From: Phytophthora quininea
Taxonomy: Eukaryota; Oomycota; Peronosporomycetes; Peronosporales; Peronosporaceae
Direction: 5' to 3'
Assembly (NCBI GenBank): GCA_011947345.1
Contig: JAAVTG010001003.1
Location: forward strand, 186,001-250,000
DNA length: 64,000 nt
Below are positions 28,567 to 38,712 of the stretch, in pieces. Numbering within the stretch: the first letter of the stretch is position 1; every line of letters begins with the position of its first letter. The notes beneath the pieces are model-generated. The model ran no database searches. It was not told the origin of the DNA and was given only the letters and a program-made list of their open reading frames with translations. Made by a program: the position numbers and the translations under genes.

Positions 28567-30872
28567 ATGCACGTCCCAGGCGAACACTTTGCCTTAGAGG
28601 CAGCGTGTTCCAATGCTCCGGCCGCTTTTCTTCCTGGTTTATGTGTGGGTTTCGACCTCGTGCCTTGGCGCGAAATTCAACGAAAACAATGTCGTCACGC
28701 AGTCCGGTTTGAAGATGTGGGTCGATCCGGATACCCCGAGGATCGCTACGTGTGGCGAAGTTCACGAGGAGATGATTGGGAGCTTGTGATGAGCGACGAA
28801 TTTAATTCTCCTGGTCGATCATTCCGACCGGGAGATGATCATCTGTGGACGTCGCTCGAGAAACCCGACGGTGTGAACGAGGCAATGGAAGTTTACGCGC
28901 ACAATCACACCACAACGGCATGTGACGATAGTGGGGACTGTACTTTCCGGATCGAGATGAAGGACGCCGTTGTGCAGCTGCAAGTGTGGAACGGTTTCAT
29001 CGAGACACCGGGTCTTCAGAATGTTTCCTTCGTACGTTCCTTTGCCATTCGGATCATTTGATATGTTGCTAACTTGCTGCATGCCGTGCTAGTTTTACCG
29101 TGGAGGTATGGTGCAGTCCTGGAACAAGTTTTGTATGCAAGGAGGTATGGTCGAGGTTCGCGCACGGCTTCCTGGAGCGATATCTAAAGAATCAGGAAAC
29201 CCTGATGCACTCCTGGATCAAAGCGCAAGAGCAACTTCGCAGCGCTACTATCCAACGTGGCCAGGGATCTGGATGATGGGGAACCTCGGTCGCGCTATCT
29301 TCAGTGCATCGACCAACAGGATGTGGCCATTTTCCTACGATGACTGCAGTCCAAGCATCTTTAAACCGAGCAACCAGCGCATCAACGCCTGTCAAGAGAA
29401 CCCTGGCTCAGGAATGAATCCTCACCAAGGTCGTGGCGCACCAGAAATCGATATAGTTGAAGGTGGTGGCACGGTCATTTCCTCCTCAATCCAAGTAGGT
29501 CCAGGGATGCCGACGGACTTTCGTGTCGTGCCTCCAGTCGATGAGAACAAGCTCTGCATCTATTCTAGCTCTTGTACAACCCCAGGCGCGAACATTCCGG
29601 GCATTCCGGAAAGTGTTTACCTCGGGGAACGAGGTCATGAATCCTGGTATCAGAGGCTGCGGTACGCCTCTAACAATTTTTGCCTGCAAAACGTCTCTCA
29701 AGTGCAGGATTACACCATAGTGGAAGCGTCTTTGAGTGCCGGAATCGAAGACAACGTGTGCTTGCTCACGAAGTGTCCAGCTTCCCTGGATATTAACTCG
29801 GATTTGGATTACATGTATCCAACTGGAGAGGATCGGTGGGGAATTAACTCGAACGGCACGTGTTTTGCTGCAATGAACTCGTACATGGGCGAGTTCATTT
29901 GCAGTCCGGGCAACGCTGACCCGAACTGCAAGCCACTGGAAGACGCGCCGGACTTACCGCAAGGCAGCTCGACTTTCGCTTTCCAAATGGATGCTCTATC
30001 TGCGAATTGGCCTGTTCACATGGCAGCGTACATGAACTTTGTAGAGTACCAAGTCGAGTGGGTACCAGGGCCGCAAGGCTACGTCAGGTGGATGGTGTCG
30101 AACCAACCGCTGTTTGAAATCCCAGCGCACACGCTCACTCATCCCCCAAGGTGGCGACAACTACAACCCCCGCAAGATCATGATCGAGGAGCCGATGTAC
30201 CTGATCTTCAACGTGGCCATGTCCAGCAAATGGGGAGCCCAACCACCAAACCCGAAGAACCCGTGTCGTGGAGACGGTATGGACCCTGTGGCTAATAGCA
30301 TTTGTGATTCCTTCCCAATGTACTTGGAGGTTGACTACGTCCGCGTGTATCAAGACTTGACTCGTGGCTCGAATATGAGCGTCGGATGCGATCCAAAGTC
30401 GCATCCGACGCGTCAATGGATCATTGACCACCTCGACGAATACGAGGACGACAGCAATAAGTTCATTGATGTACGTGGCAAAGGTTTTTGCCGATCGGAT
30501 GAAGACTGCACGGTCAAGACGAAGTATCAACGTCGCCCAGGTAGGAGGCCCGTTCTATCAACTGGAAGGTGTGTGAACAAACGCTGCGAATGCTGGAGTA
30601 GCGCTTGGACTGGACCGCGGTGCATTATGCCCAGCCGAAATGGAGAGAACAACGCGGCGTCTTTCGGGCCCCCTTTGATCGTAGCAGTCGCCGTTGGAGC
30701 TGCCGTTCTGGCGATGATTGTTGTTTCCTGCTGCACGTTGCGTATCACGACAAAGAAGCGAATTGAGGCCGCCGAGGGTCAACGGAAATTGCAGCAAGAA
30801 CACCAGCAATTTGTCCAACTCCGTCGTGAGTCCAGCCGCCACCTTCATAGCGCTTGGTCATCGGAGTCGTGA
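28567..30872 (+). CDS. GH16 beta-glucan enzyme, Kre6/Skn1 family
   Basis: Membrane-anchored glycoside hydrolase family 16 protein of the Kre6/Skn1 group, which builds or remodels beta-1,6/1,3-glucan of the cell wall. Motifs in order: GDDWELVMSDEFNSPGRSFR, an intron at 29032-29092 (61 nt, GTACGT to CTAG, with a TGCTAAC branch-like site), GGMVQSWNKFCMQGG, YYPTWPGIWMMGNLGRAIF, the catalytic GAPEIDIVEGG (E-x-D-x-x-E), then MYLIFNVAMSSKWG and MYLEVDYVRVYQD. An EGF-like Cys-rich stretch and a C-terminal membrane helix (PPLIVAVAVGAAVLAMIVVS) precede a short tail. A frame change at the C5 run 30144-30150 fits one extra base. The start is uncertain: the first in-frame ATG is 28567, but no signal peptide follows it, so an upstream exon is likely. 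About 747 residues as dr​awn. Confidence 0.85.
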
Positions 30873-30926
30873 TTTTGGTCTCCCTACCGGTATCTCCGTT
30901 AACAAATGACATGAATGGATGGGTCT

Positions 30927-32700
30927 TTACGAGATAACACAGTCTAGCTGCGACGATGAATCAGTTTTCACAGTTTGTAGCGTCGATCCTTCTGTAGGTC
31001 GAGTGCACATTGCCAATTGCACGTTAACCCAATTCACAAGAGCATTCCTTAGTGGGGTTCCACTTGTGTTTTGCTTGACTGAAGCTCGCAGTCTTTCGTT
31101 TGATAACCCACCACCGTGTGCTAAATCAATGACATTGTCTTGGCTCAGAGCTTCCCCCAGATTCGGAACTCGTCAACTATACCATGAAAGCCATACCAAC
31201 CCAAATGATTCGGACGAGGAAAGTTGAGACTTCCGGCAGTGATGCAACCAGTGCCTACTTGCTCATGGGACAAAAATCCCCACTCTGGATGGAGTGCACC
31301 ACTATCAGAGCGGACTTTGACGCCGTCGAGATAAACATCTTGCTGCTGAGAACTGTTGTCGTAAGTCAATGCGAGATGGTACCACCGATTCGTCTCCAAC
31401 TTGGTCGCTACAACTGGCCTAGTATCTAACACAGAGCAGTGAAGATCTCCATCTGAGCTTATGACGATGAATTGCTGATGGTAGTAAGGCCACTGTCGAC
31501 TCTCCCTACTAGTCGACTGAAGACCGTAAAGAACTCCCCAACGCACTTTCTATCAGTAGCTGGTAACAGGCTGAACCACACGTCAAAGCTAAAGCTTTCG
31601 CTACCCATCCACGTCAGGTGGAAATGCGACTGTCGTCGTCGCTCGCTTCCAGCGGAATTCAGGTAAGCATAAGAATCAGCACGTCGAGCATCGTCCGCCT
31701 GGAGACCTTTAAAGTACATCGACCTCGACAACATGTAGTGTTGCTTCCACGCTTCCCCTTCCAGCTCCTCGTTATTAACTGCAGACGCAGAGAAGCATCT
31801 TTGCCACAACGAACCATTCGAGAGGTATCGCACCCACCAAAAGTTCGTATGAGAGAGGTTAAACGCATCGAAGCCCGTCAGGAAGCTGCACACCGTCTTG
31901 ACCACATCAGCTGGCAGTTGTTCCGGCCTGACAACAACCTGCCTTGATCCTTCCTCCAATATATCTAATTTTCTGCTCTCTGTGGGCTTTGAACACTTGA
32001 TTTCACTGACGTTCCACCTCGCTCCTCTTATGTTGGGTCCCTTGAGCGTCGCACATACCTTGTTGTCTGGCATTTGGTCTCCAAGTTGCAGTCCGTCCAC
32101 TTCTTCTTGCGTTAACACATCTCTCCACACTCTAAACTCGTCCACAACTCCATTAAAGCCGTACCAGCCCAAATATCCTGGCTTTGGGAAATGAAGTTCT
32201 CCAGCAGTGATGCAGCCTGTTCCGACCTGCTCAAAGGTTAGAAACATCCACTCTTTGTGGAGATCTCCACTATCAGTTCTTAGATTCACTCCGTCTAGAT
32301 ACACTTGCTGCTGTTTCTTGTCCACGTCGTAGGTTATGACCAAGTGGTACCATCTCTGAGGTTGCAGGTGACTCGCCACCACAGGGCGGACGTCGATCAC
32401 CGACGCGTACAAATCTCCTGTAGCACTAACCACCACAAACTGCTGGTGGAATTTGGGCCAGACTCGACTCTCAGCGTGGGCAGATTGAGCCCCGAAGAGA
32501 ATTCCGCCAAAGTAACAATTGGTAGCAACGTTAAGGCTGAACCAGACGTCCACAGTGAAGCTGCTGCGGGTGAAGTGGGGCAACCTGGTAGTGCCGGCGA
32601 TGGATCCAGCTTGTGGGCACAGTAGAGACGCGTACGAGTCGCTGGATCGGTCGGCAGGAAGCTCATGTGGAAGCCCCGCGAAGCGCAGGGAGGTCGCCAT
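30927..32700 (-). CDS. LamG - F-box - LamG fusion protein
   Basis: From the ATG at 32700 a first LamG-like domain (FTVDVWFSLNVATN, RWYHLVITYDVDKKQQQVYL, GFNGVVDEFRVWRDVLTQEE) and its tail (VSEIKCSKPTES) run straight into an F-box (RPEQLPADVVKTVCSFLTGF, near residue 262) and a second LamG-like domain (SFSFDVWFSLLPATDRK, NRWYHLALTYDNSSQQQDVY, FHGIVDEFRIWG, MCTRPTEG) ending at 30927. Two frame changes, at the T run 31547-31549 and the C run 31154-31158 (plus strand), both fit one lost base and restore about 591 residues. The first half starts exactly where the F-box would end in its relatives, so this looks like two tandem F-box/LamG genes joined, with loss of the first F-box. It converges on the GH16 gene. 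Confidence 0.75.
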
Positions 32701-32774
32701 GGTACAAGAATTTGCTTTCTGAGAATATAAACGTATACAAAATGCAAGTACAATAAACCGTAATCATTGTACAT

Positions 32775-32790
32775 TCATTCTTTTTAGGTT
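32775..32790 (+). promoter_or_regulatory. Candidate oomycete initiator of the ISD11-like gene
   Basis: TCATTCT followed by a T run matches the oomycete Inr, about 55 bases before the start codon at 32834. The FPR half is less clear than at 2060. Confidence 0.4.
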
Positions 32791-32833
32791 TTATGGCAGC
32801 CTGTCAGTGTTAAACGCGCCAAGCATTGCGAAG

Positions 32834-33180
32834 ATGTCGTCGTCCGCCTCCGTGCTGCGTCTGTACCGCGAGATGCTGCGCAGTGCCGCCAAGTTCGAGG
32901 TGCGTACCTTCTTCCTCTGCGTCCCCTCTCCATGTTGATATCCTTCTCGCCTTCTAACGCTCTCTGGCTACTCTTCTAGACCTACAACTACCGAACCTAC
33001 GCGACCCGCCGTGTCAAGGAGGACTTCCGCAAGAACAAGACACTGGCGGTGGGCAGCCCCGAGCAGCAGCAGGCGTTGGCCTTCGGTCGTCAGCAGGCGG
33101 AGATGCTGTATCGCCAGATGATCGTGAGCAAGCTCTACCCACCCCATGTCAAGAGCGTCATGGAGACGCTGCATGCCTAG
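32834..33180 (+). CDS. ISD11: LYR-motif protein ISD11/LYRM4
   Basis: Small mitochondrial matrix protein that binds and stabilises the cysteine desulfurase Nfs1 in Fe-S cluster synthesis. Exon 1 (32834-32899) encodes MSSSASVLRLYREMLRSAAK with the LYR motif at residues 10-12. A phase-0 intron of 80 nt (32900-32979, GTGCGT to TCTAG) follows. Exon 2 (32980-33180) continues TYNYRTYATRRVKEDFRKNK, the family's NYR signature, and ends RQMIVSKLYPPHVKSVMETL plus three residues. Total 88 residues, the usual size. No frame break. An AATAAA-like signal (GGCAATAAAAGG) lies about 25 bases after the stop. An LYRM relative other than ISD11 is possible but the NYRTYA stretch favours ISD11. Confidence 0.85.
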
Positions 33181-33365
33181 ATTACTACGACAGTTTGTGG
33201 CAATAAAAGGATGATGTTGCTGGGATGATTGTTGTTTGTTGTTCGTATATTGATGTTATGTGGCTCTCGAAGCACAGGAAAGCTGTGCGATCACAAACTT
33301 AGGTCATCAGACTCAAGCCTTACTGTTGAGGCGCTAGGAAAAAGTTACCTCCACCAGTGTGGTGA

Positions 33366-34393
33366 CTAGATTGGCGCACTAGTGATCTTGCTGTCTAGAG
33401 CCACTTGAATCTGAACGTCGTCTGTACCTTGCAGAGCTTGGAGCAAAGTACCTCGAGTCCAGCACGAATGCGTCGCGATGAATTTCTTCGCTCTGACCTT
33501 GCCACCACGCGCCACAGTCTCCAGCGCTGTGTCCTTTATGTTCTGCGATTCATGTGGACTATCAATCAGGAGCTTTACAATCGGGAAGTGGGCAGCCTTG
33601 ATGGCGTGCTCAAATAGCTCATGGATCACGTCGGAAGAAACAGTTTGCTTGTCGTAGAGGAAGTTCGCGATCGCAATGCGACGGTGTCTAGCTACCTCCA
33701 CAAACGCAGCATTAATCTCACCAGCAGAAAATGTTTCCTTCTCGGACAAGTACCGAGCCAGGACGATAAGTCCTTTGGCAGAAGCCGTCACGACAGCGAT
33801 TGCTAATACCTCATGTACACCCCACAAACCGTGATCATACAGATACCTCACGCTTCTTGACTCTCCAAAGCGAACCATGTGAGTAAATAGGTCCTTTGCT
33901 TCGAAAGAAAACCCTTGAGCCAGTGCCGGGGAGCGTTCATGAATCAGCGCCACGATAGCACTTTGTCCTCCCGCCACAGCTTGGTCGACAACTTCCGTAA
34001 TCTTCCAACGAATCCCATCAGGTTGAAGCAACACCTTCACCACTTCTAAATGACCGCCAGAAATCGCATTTGAGAGCGCAGGACGACGGAAATGCTGAGT
34101 ATCGTTCTCCCAAATGCGCAACGACATCAGCAAAACCACGGCCAGCTGCAGTGTTCAATTGCGGTTGTAAATATATAGTCCATGGAGAAGAATCCTTTGT
34201 GCACCCAAAGGAATTTCATCGCTTCGAGATGGCCATTTGACCCAGCGGCAACGATAGCTTCCGTAGTGGCGTAGCAGTCCGGTCTGAAAAGCAATTTTAT
34301 CAACCATTCCATTTGGCCCGCTGCAGCAGCTTTGCCGCTTGCTTCGACGGGAGTCATCAAGAACTCGTCGATCACATTACCCACGTTCGGCAA
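33366..34393 (-). pseudogene. Ankyrin-like repeat protein, arm R copy
   Basis: Mirror image of 24229-25256. Both frames and the break between them are the same (34393-34130 and 34139-33366), and the protein is identical except for the last residues (ALDSKITSAPI here). It ends beyond the inverted-repeat border at 33399, where the two copies diverge. Identical internal frame changes show that both descend from one already broken sequence. It converges on the ISD11 gene, with the stop codons about 190 bases apart. Confidence 0.65.
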
Positions 34394-34801
34394 TCCACCA
34401 TAGATCGTCGATGATAGACACAGCTTCAGGCCATATTAAGCCGCTTAACACCTCGGGTCACACTGTCCATGGTGTGTAAAGAAATAAAGTTATGAACTAC
34501 TAGTAGACCACTGCTGTAACTTTCAGAGCAAAAGAATGACCAGTTTGACGTAAAATGACTACGGATCTAAGTTGCAGATCCGATCACGCAAAGCCAACAC
34601 GACGTTGCCGTCTTTCGCAACTTCAAGAGCCTTCTTCAGAGCCTCTTGAGACCACCGGCAAGAATATCGTCTGCCGATGAACTTCCTCGCACCGCTTTTT
34701 CCTCGTTCAGCAACAGTAATGAGTGCCTTGTCTTTCATTTCCTCCGTCACATGGGGGCTGTCCATGAGGGTACGAGCAATCGGAAAATGTCCTGTCCGAG
34801 C
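33399..34801 (-). repeat. Inverted repeat arm R (1,403 bp)
   Basis: Partner of 23821-25223 in inverted orientation, equal in length and nearly identical. See the finding on gene conversion. Confidence 0.85.
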
Positions 34802-36625
34802 TGCACGTTCGAATAGATCACAGATTACTTGGGTGCAGCTTTCTGCTTGCAAAATAGTTCCTTGGTCACAGCGCTACGGTTCCGTTTAGCAGCCAAGAGG
34901 AACGCGTCGGTAATGACTTCAGAAGCAACACGCCTTTGGTCTAACAAACTTCTGACAATGTCGACATTTCCGGCGCCTGCTGATTTCATAAACGACTCAG
35001 CAATCGTCTCGTCAGTAATGCACTCGGCCCCCACCAAAAGCTTCACTACAGCCCTGAAATCTTTATCGACAGCTGTCGTAAACGCCAAGACGATTTCTTC
35101 GTTTGAAAATCGCCCAGATTGGTACAATATCATGACCAAGTCTGCATCTCCACATGCGACAGCATCCTCTTTCGCTACAGCGATGACAAGATCTGGCATG
35201 ATTCTTTCAGTGACCAACATCTTCAAAATCGCTACGCGCTTTCCCGTATTGTAATTTATCTGCGACTCAGCTTTAAACAATTGCCGGAGCGAGTCGTCAG
35301 TTATGCTGCCAGTGTCGAACAGATATTTGGCAATGTCAAGGTTCTTCGTAGTCATAATGGCAGTGTTTAAAGCTCCAGACGACGCAAAGTCGTTTGTGTG
35401 CAGGAATGTCACCGCTTCGACCCGTTCAGACTTAGCTGCTGCAATCATTACCAAGTCGTACGCCTGCGACGAAATCACTCCGGTATCACTCAAGTAGAGA
35501 ACCGTCGCCGTTAAGCCTCGTTCAGCAGCAACCTCAAAGGTCTTGTTAATCGAGTCTGCGTCCCAAAACCCGTGCTCAGACAGGTAAACCACAGCGTTTT
35601 CGGCCCCGCCCCGCACCAAGTGAACAATCAGAGTATCGTTCGCCGAAACCCCGTAGCTGGGTATGGTAGCTGAGATTTCCGCAAAGTTCTGGTGAATAAG
35701 CTCCACAATGGCGAGTTGTTTTTCAGAGATGGCTAGCTCCGTAGCCCTCCCGATGTTCCAGCGAAATTTGTTCGGATTGAGCAGTATCCTCACGACTTCC
35801 AAATGTCCATTAGAGATGGCCGAGGAGAGAGCTGTGGTTTGTGTAGGTGCGTGGTATCTGTAACGAAGTAGTTGACAGCTATACTCCACCACGTCGAGGA
35901 AGCCTTTTGCAGCGGCAGCATCCAATATTTCCCAGGCGGCGGCTTCGCAGTCGAAATACCCCTTATTGAAGCTGTAGAGTAGCTTTAACGCTTCCAAATC
36001 GTTATTCTCCCCAGCCGCAATCGCTGCTTCAGGAGTTGGGTGGCAATTCGATCGCTCCAGTAGCTTCCGTAGCCACTCTGCTTGTCCTGTCCTCGCTGCT
36101 TGTTAAAATCCTGCTCTCCCCGCAGCCCACAACGTTGGCTGGGTGACCAGCGAGTGAAGGTCTCGGCCAGCTCCGAAGGTTGAGAGCGTTGAGAAGGGTG
36201 TGGAAGTCAAGGTGCAACGAGATGACGGTGGACAAAGGACATATTACATATGAGGGCATCTCAGCGCCATGCATGTAAGTCTTAGGCCTCAGTTCCGTTT
36301 TAGCGAGCTCGTGGAGAGGAGAAGTCTAAGCACAAGTAATAGGAGTCCGTGTTTGCATATCAATCGGACTTCTTACCCAAGCTCCTCGCTGTCGCCTAGC
36401 CTGCCCTGGATCGACGCCCGGCGCCGACGGCTGACTTCGTGGCCTCCGCGAGAGCTGCTGAAACAACACTGCTTCCACCGTCGCTTCCTGTGGGGACATA
36501 ACAAACACCTTGATCAGTTCCACGACGTGCTGCAGTCCGTCTCGGATTTCGTCAGGAAGACACGACCAAACAAGATTGTCATCCGAAGGTTGGTAGGTGG
36601 GTTGTCCCCATAGCAGACACGCTTC
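34559..36625 (-). CDS. Ankyrin-like repeat protein, best preserved family member
   Basis: The longest member of the local ankyrin-like family, on the minus strand. The N-terminal block lies at 36600-36450 (DNLVWSCLPDEIRDGLQHVV, ELIKVFVMSPQEATVEA). It is interrupted by about 330 unrelated bases (about 36115-36450), after which AARTGQAEWLRKLLERSNCH resumes. A 390-codon open stretch (35997-34825) has a dozen repeat units such as ALSSAISNGHLEVVRILLNP and SAGAGNVDIVRSLLDQRRVA. At the GGG run 34831-34833 the frame changes, fitting one lost base, and continues CTQVICDLFERAARTGHFPI to the stop at 34559. Whether the interruption is an intron or an insertion is unclear, and I found no good splice sites. 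It could be functional if that part is removed. Partner and role unknown. Confidence 0.62.
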
Positions 36626-36949
36626 GACGCGTTCCCGATGTGATACAAACTAGCTCTCTTCAAAGGTCGATAGTTGTCGAGAACTGTTTACCTCTCCTGA
36701 GATGGAACACGACGAGAGTAAAGAAATCTGTAAGCTGAACAGGATGCCTCCTTTTAGTAAAATGAAGATGGCAAAAAGGATAACAACTTTTGAAAATACC
36801 AAATCGCATCGTTCATTGCTTCCACCACCTTCCATTATATTGCAAAAGCACCCTCCATCGAGACCGGATCAAGAACGACCGAAATCAATCGAATCCAAGC
36901 GTAGCTTCAAAGTTGACGGCTGACATTGGGGCTCAGCCGAGACAACATT
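36626..36949. other. Intergenic, no gene seen
   Basis: AT-rich sequence with short open frames on both strands, none protein-like. It should include the 5' flank of the ankyrin-like gene. Confidence 0.4.
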
Positions 36950-38080
36950 ACTTTCCGTAGAGTGTTCTCAATACCTCCTCGACTTTCGCGACTTGTAGCG
37001 CCTGATTCAAAGGATCAAACATGTTTGGCGATACATTTAAGAGCTCGCAGATCTCCGCTCCGGATGCACGTTACTTTCCATACAGATAACTCGCAATGGA
37101 AGCTTTATCTCCATTATTAATAACTGACATCGCAAAGACTTTAGAGCCGTCACACGATGCAAACTGTACAGATCTCGTATATCCGCGTCTTGCAGCTTTC
37201 ACGAAAGCGAATGCAACGTTCTTGTCTGGAATACGCAACTCGTGACCTAAGACGCCGACAATACAATTGTAACCTCCTTACAGCGTTCATGAAAGCCCCG
37301 ACGATTTCGTAGTAGATAGCGTCGCCTGCAGCTTATGCCAACATTTACCCTGGGATATCTCTTGCGTTCACTAATTATGCAAAGGCTTGCGTCCGTCCAT
37401 TACTGAATATGCACACGTAGTATCGTTTGCACGGCACGGCTGCAAATACTGCACCAAGTGGATTCACCGTGATTCCCTTTGTGTCCAACAAAAGCTTGCA
37501 GACTTCAACATTTTTCGTCACCACGAACGCTTCGTTTAAATGAACAACTAGTTGGCAAACCGATATGAACGCCACGACCAGCAGACACGAGCTCTGTCAA
37601 ATACTTGCGACGAATCCTATCCAATTTTTGTATAGAAAATCATTTCCAGTGAATGCTTGCTGAGTCGCTGCTTGGGTATCAGGCTCCAGCAACAGTCTCG
37701 CCATGTTCATTTTTTCAGCAGGTATCGCGCTCGCAAGTGTAGTGCTTTCGCTCAGAGGGAAACAAATCTTTTGAGTTTCGAATAGATGTCGAACTTCCTC
37801 TAAGCAACGTCCATCACAGCCCACAGTGTCCAATAATTTCCAAGCCACCACGTAAAGGATATCCACTTCTGCATTCCAAGAGAAACTTGAGCGGTTCGAC
37901 ATGGCCATGTGTCCCAGCTACAACTGCAGCTTTTCCTGTGTCGGTTCTTTGATGGAGATAGTTGGGTCTCTCCTAAATGCCGAGATTCTATAAGCACAAG
38001 GCAAGAAATGCATCGTACCGAGAGAGGAGCTTGATTCTGAGTACACGCTAGCATGTCTTGCAATTTCTTCATGACGTTAG
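36950..38080 (-). pseudogene. Ankyrin-like repeat remnant
   Basis: Minus-strand family remains in short pieces: KAAVVAGTHGHVEPLKFLLE near 37850-37930, LSESTTLASAIPAEKMNMAR and LLLEPDTQAATQQAFTGNDF near 37640-37750, and NEAFVVTKNVEVCKLLLDTK near 37460-37540. Frame changes and stops separate them. The 5' block is missing or unrecognisable. Confidence 0.5.
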
Positions 38081-38149
38081 ACGCGTAAAAGTTAAGTATA
38101 ATTTTGCCTCACATGCAAAAGAAAAACAGAACACTGGAATTGTTGACGG

Positions 38150-38626
38150 CTACGTGTGTCGTGGTAGAACCTGATCATCGGGACCTCGAGGTCGAAGTTG
38201 GTATTGTCGCGGATCCGCAAGTGGCAGTGGGGCCCCTGCTTCCGCCGCCTCGCGGTTTGCTTGAATAGCTTTAAATTCCTCCCGAATCCTCTTCACAATC
38301 GTGAAGAGGTCGACCACTACCGGGTCGTTAAATCCTTCTGGTAAATCCTCATTCGGTGGAAGCCCCAGCAGACGACGGGCGTCAAATGTCAACACGGTGG
38401 GGCCAACAATGGCGATCGGATCCCTATTTGTGTTCTCAAACACGCCACTCCTGATAGAGTCCAAGTGATATTCAAAAGTGTCTAGGTCCGGGCTCAGGCG
38501 GACGCAGCAAATATATTGCACACCGGGATATTGGCCAATATCGTGACGTTCACAGTGGCAGCAGCTCCAGTCTGGACTGTGGTCATGGAGCTGCCCTCCA
38601 TGACGAAATGAGCCTTTACAAGTCAT
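38150..38626 (-). CDS. Unknown 158-residue protein
   Basis: Intact ORF from the ATG at 38626. The N-terminus has Cys/His pairs (DWSCCHCERHDIGQ) that might bind a metal, then YICCVRLSPDLDTFEYHLDS and FDARRLLGLPPNEDLPEGFN, and a polar Pro/Arg-rich end. I do not recognise the family. The clean frame in a region full of indels is mild support. A transposon-derived fragment is possible. PEX14 follows about 90 bases upstream on the same strand. Confidence 0.45.
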   Translation of the reverse strand: MTCKGSFRHGGQLHDHSPDWSCCHCERHDIGQYPGVQYICCVRLSPDLDTFEYHLDSIRSGVFENTNRDPIAIVGPTVLTFDARRLLGLPPNEDLPEGFNDPVVVDLFTIVKRIREEFKAIQANREAAEAGAPLPLADPRQYQLRPRGPDDQVLPRHT

Positions 38627-38712
38627 GGAAATCTCTCAAACATCTTCCGTCGTCGCCACAAATACTACAAAATACATCTTCAAAACAACTTGCTCATAAC
38701 TCGTTAAGAGGT

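Noticed and set aside
31145..31546. Separate small LamG gene
   Set aside because: It is the continuation of the gene at 30927-32700 after a one-base frame change; motifs join without gap.
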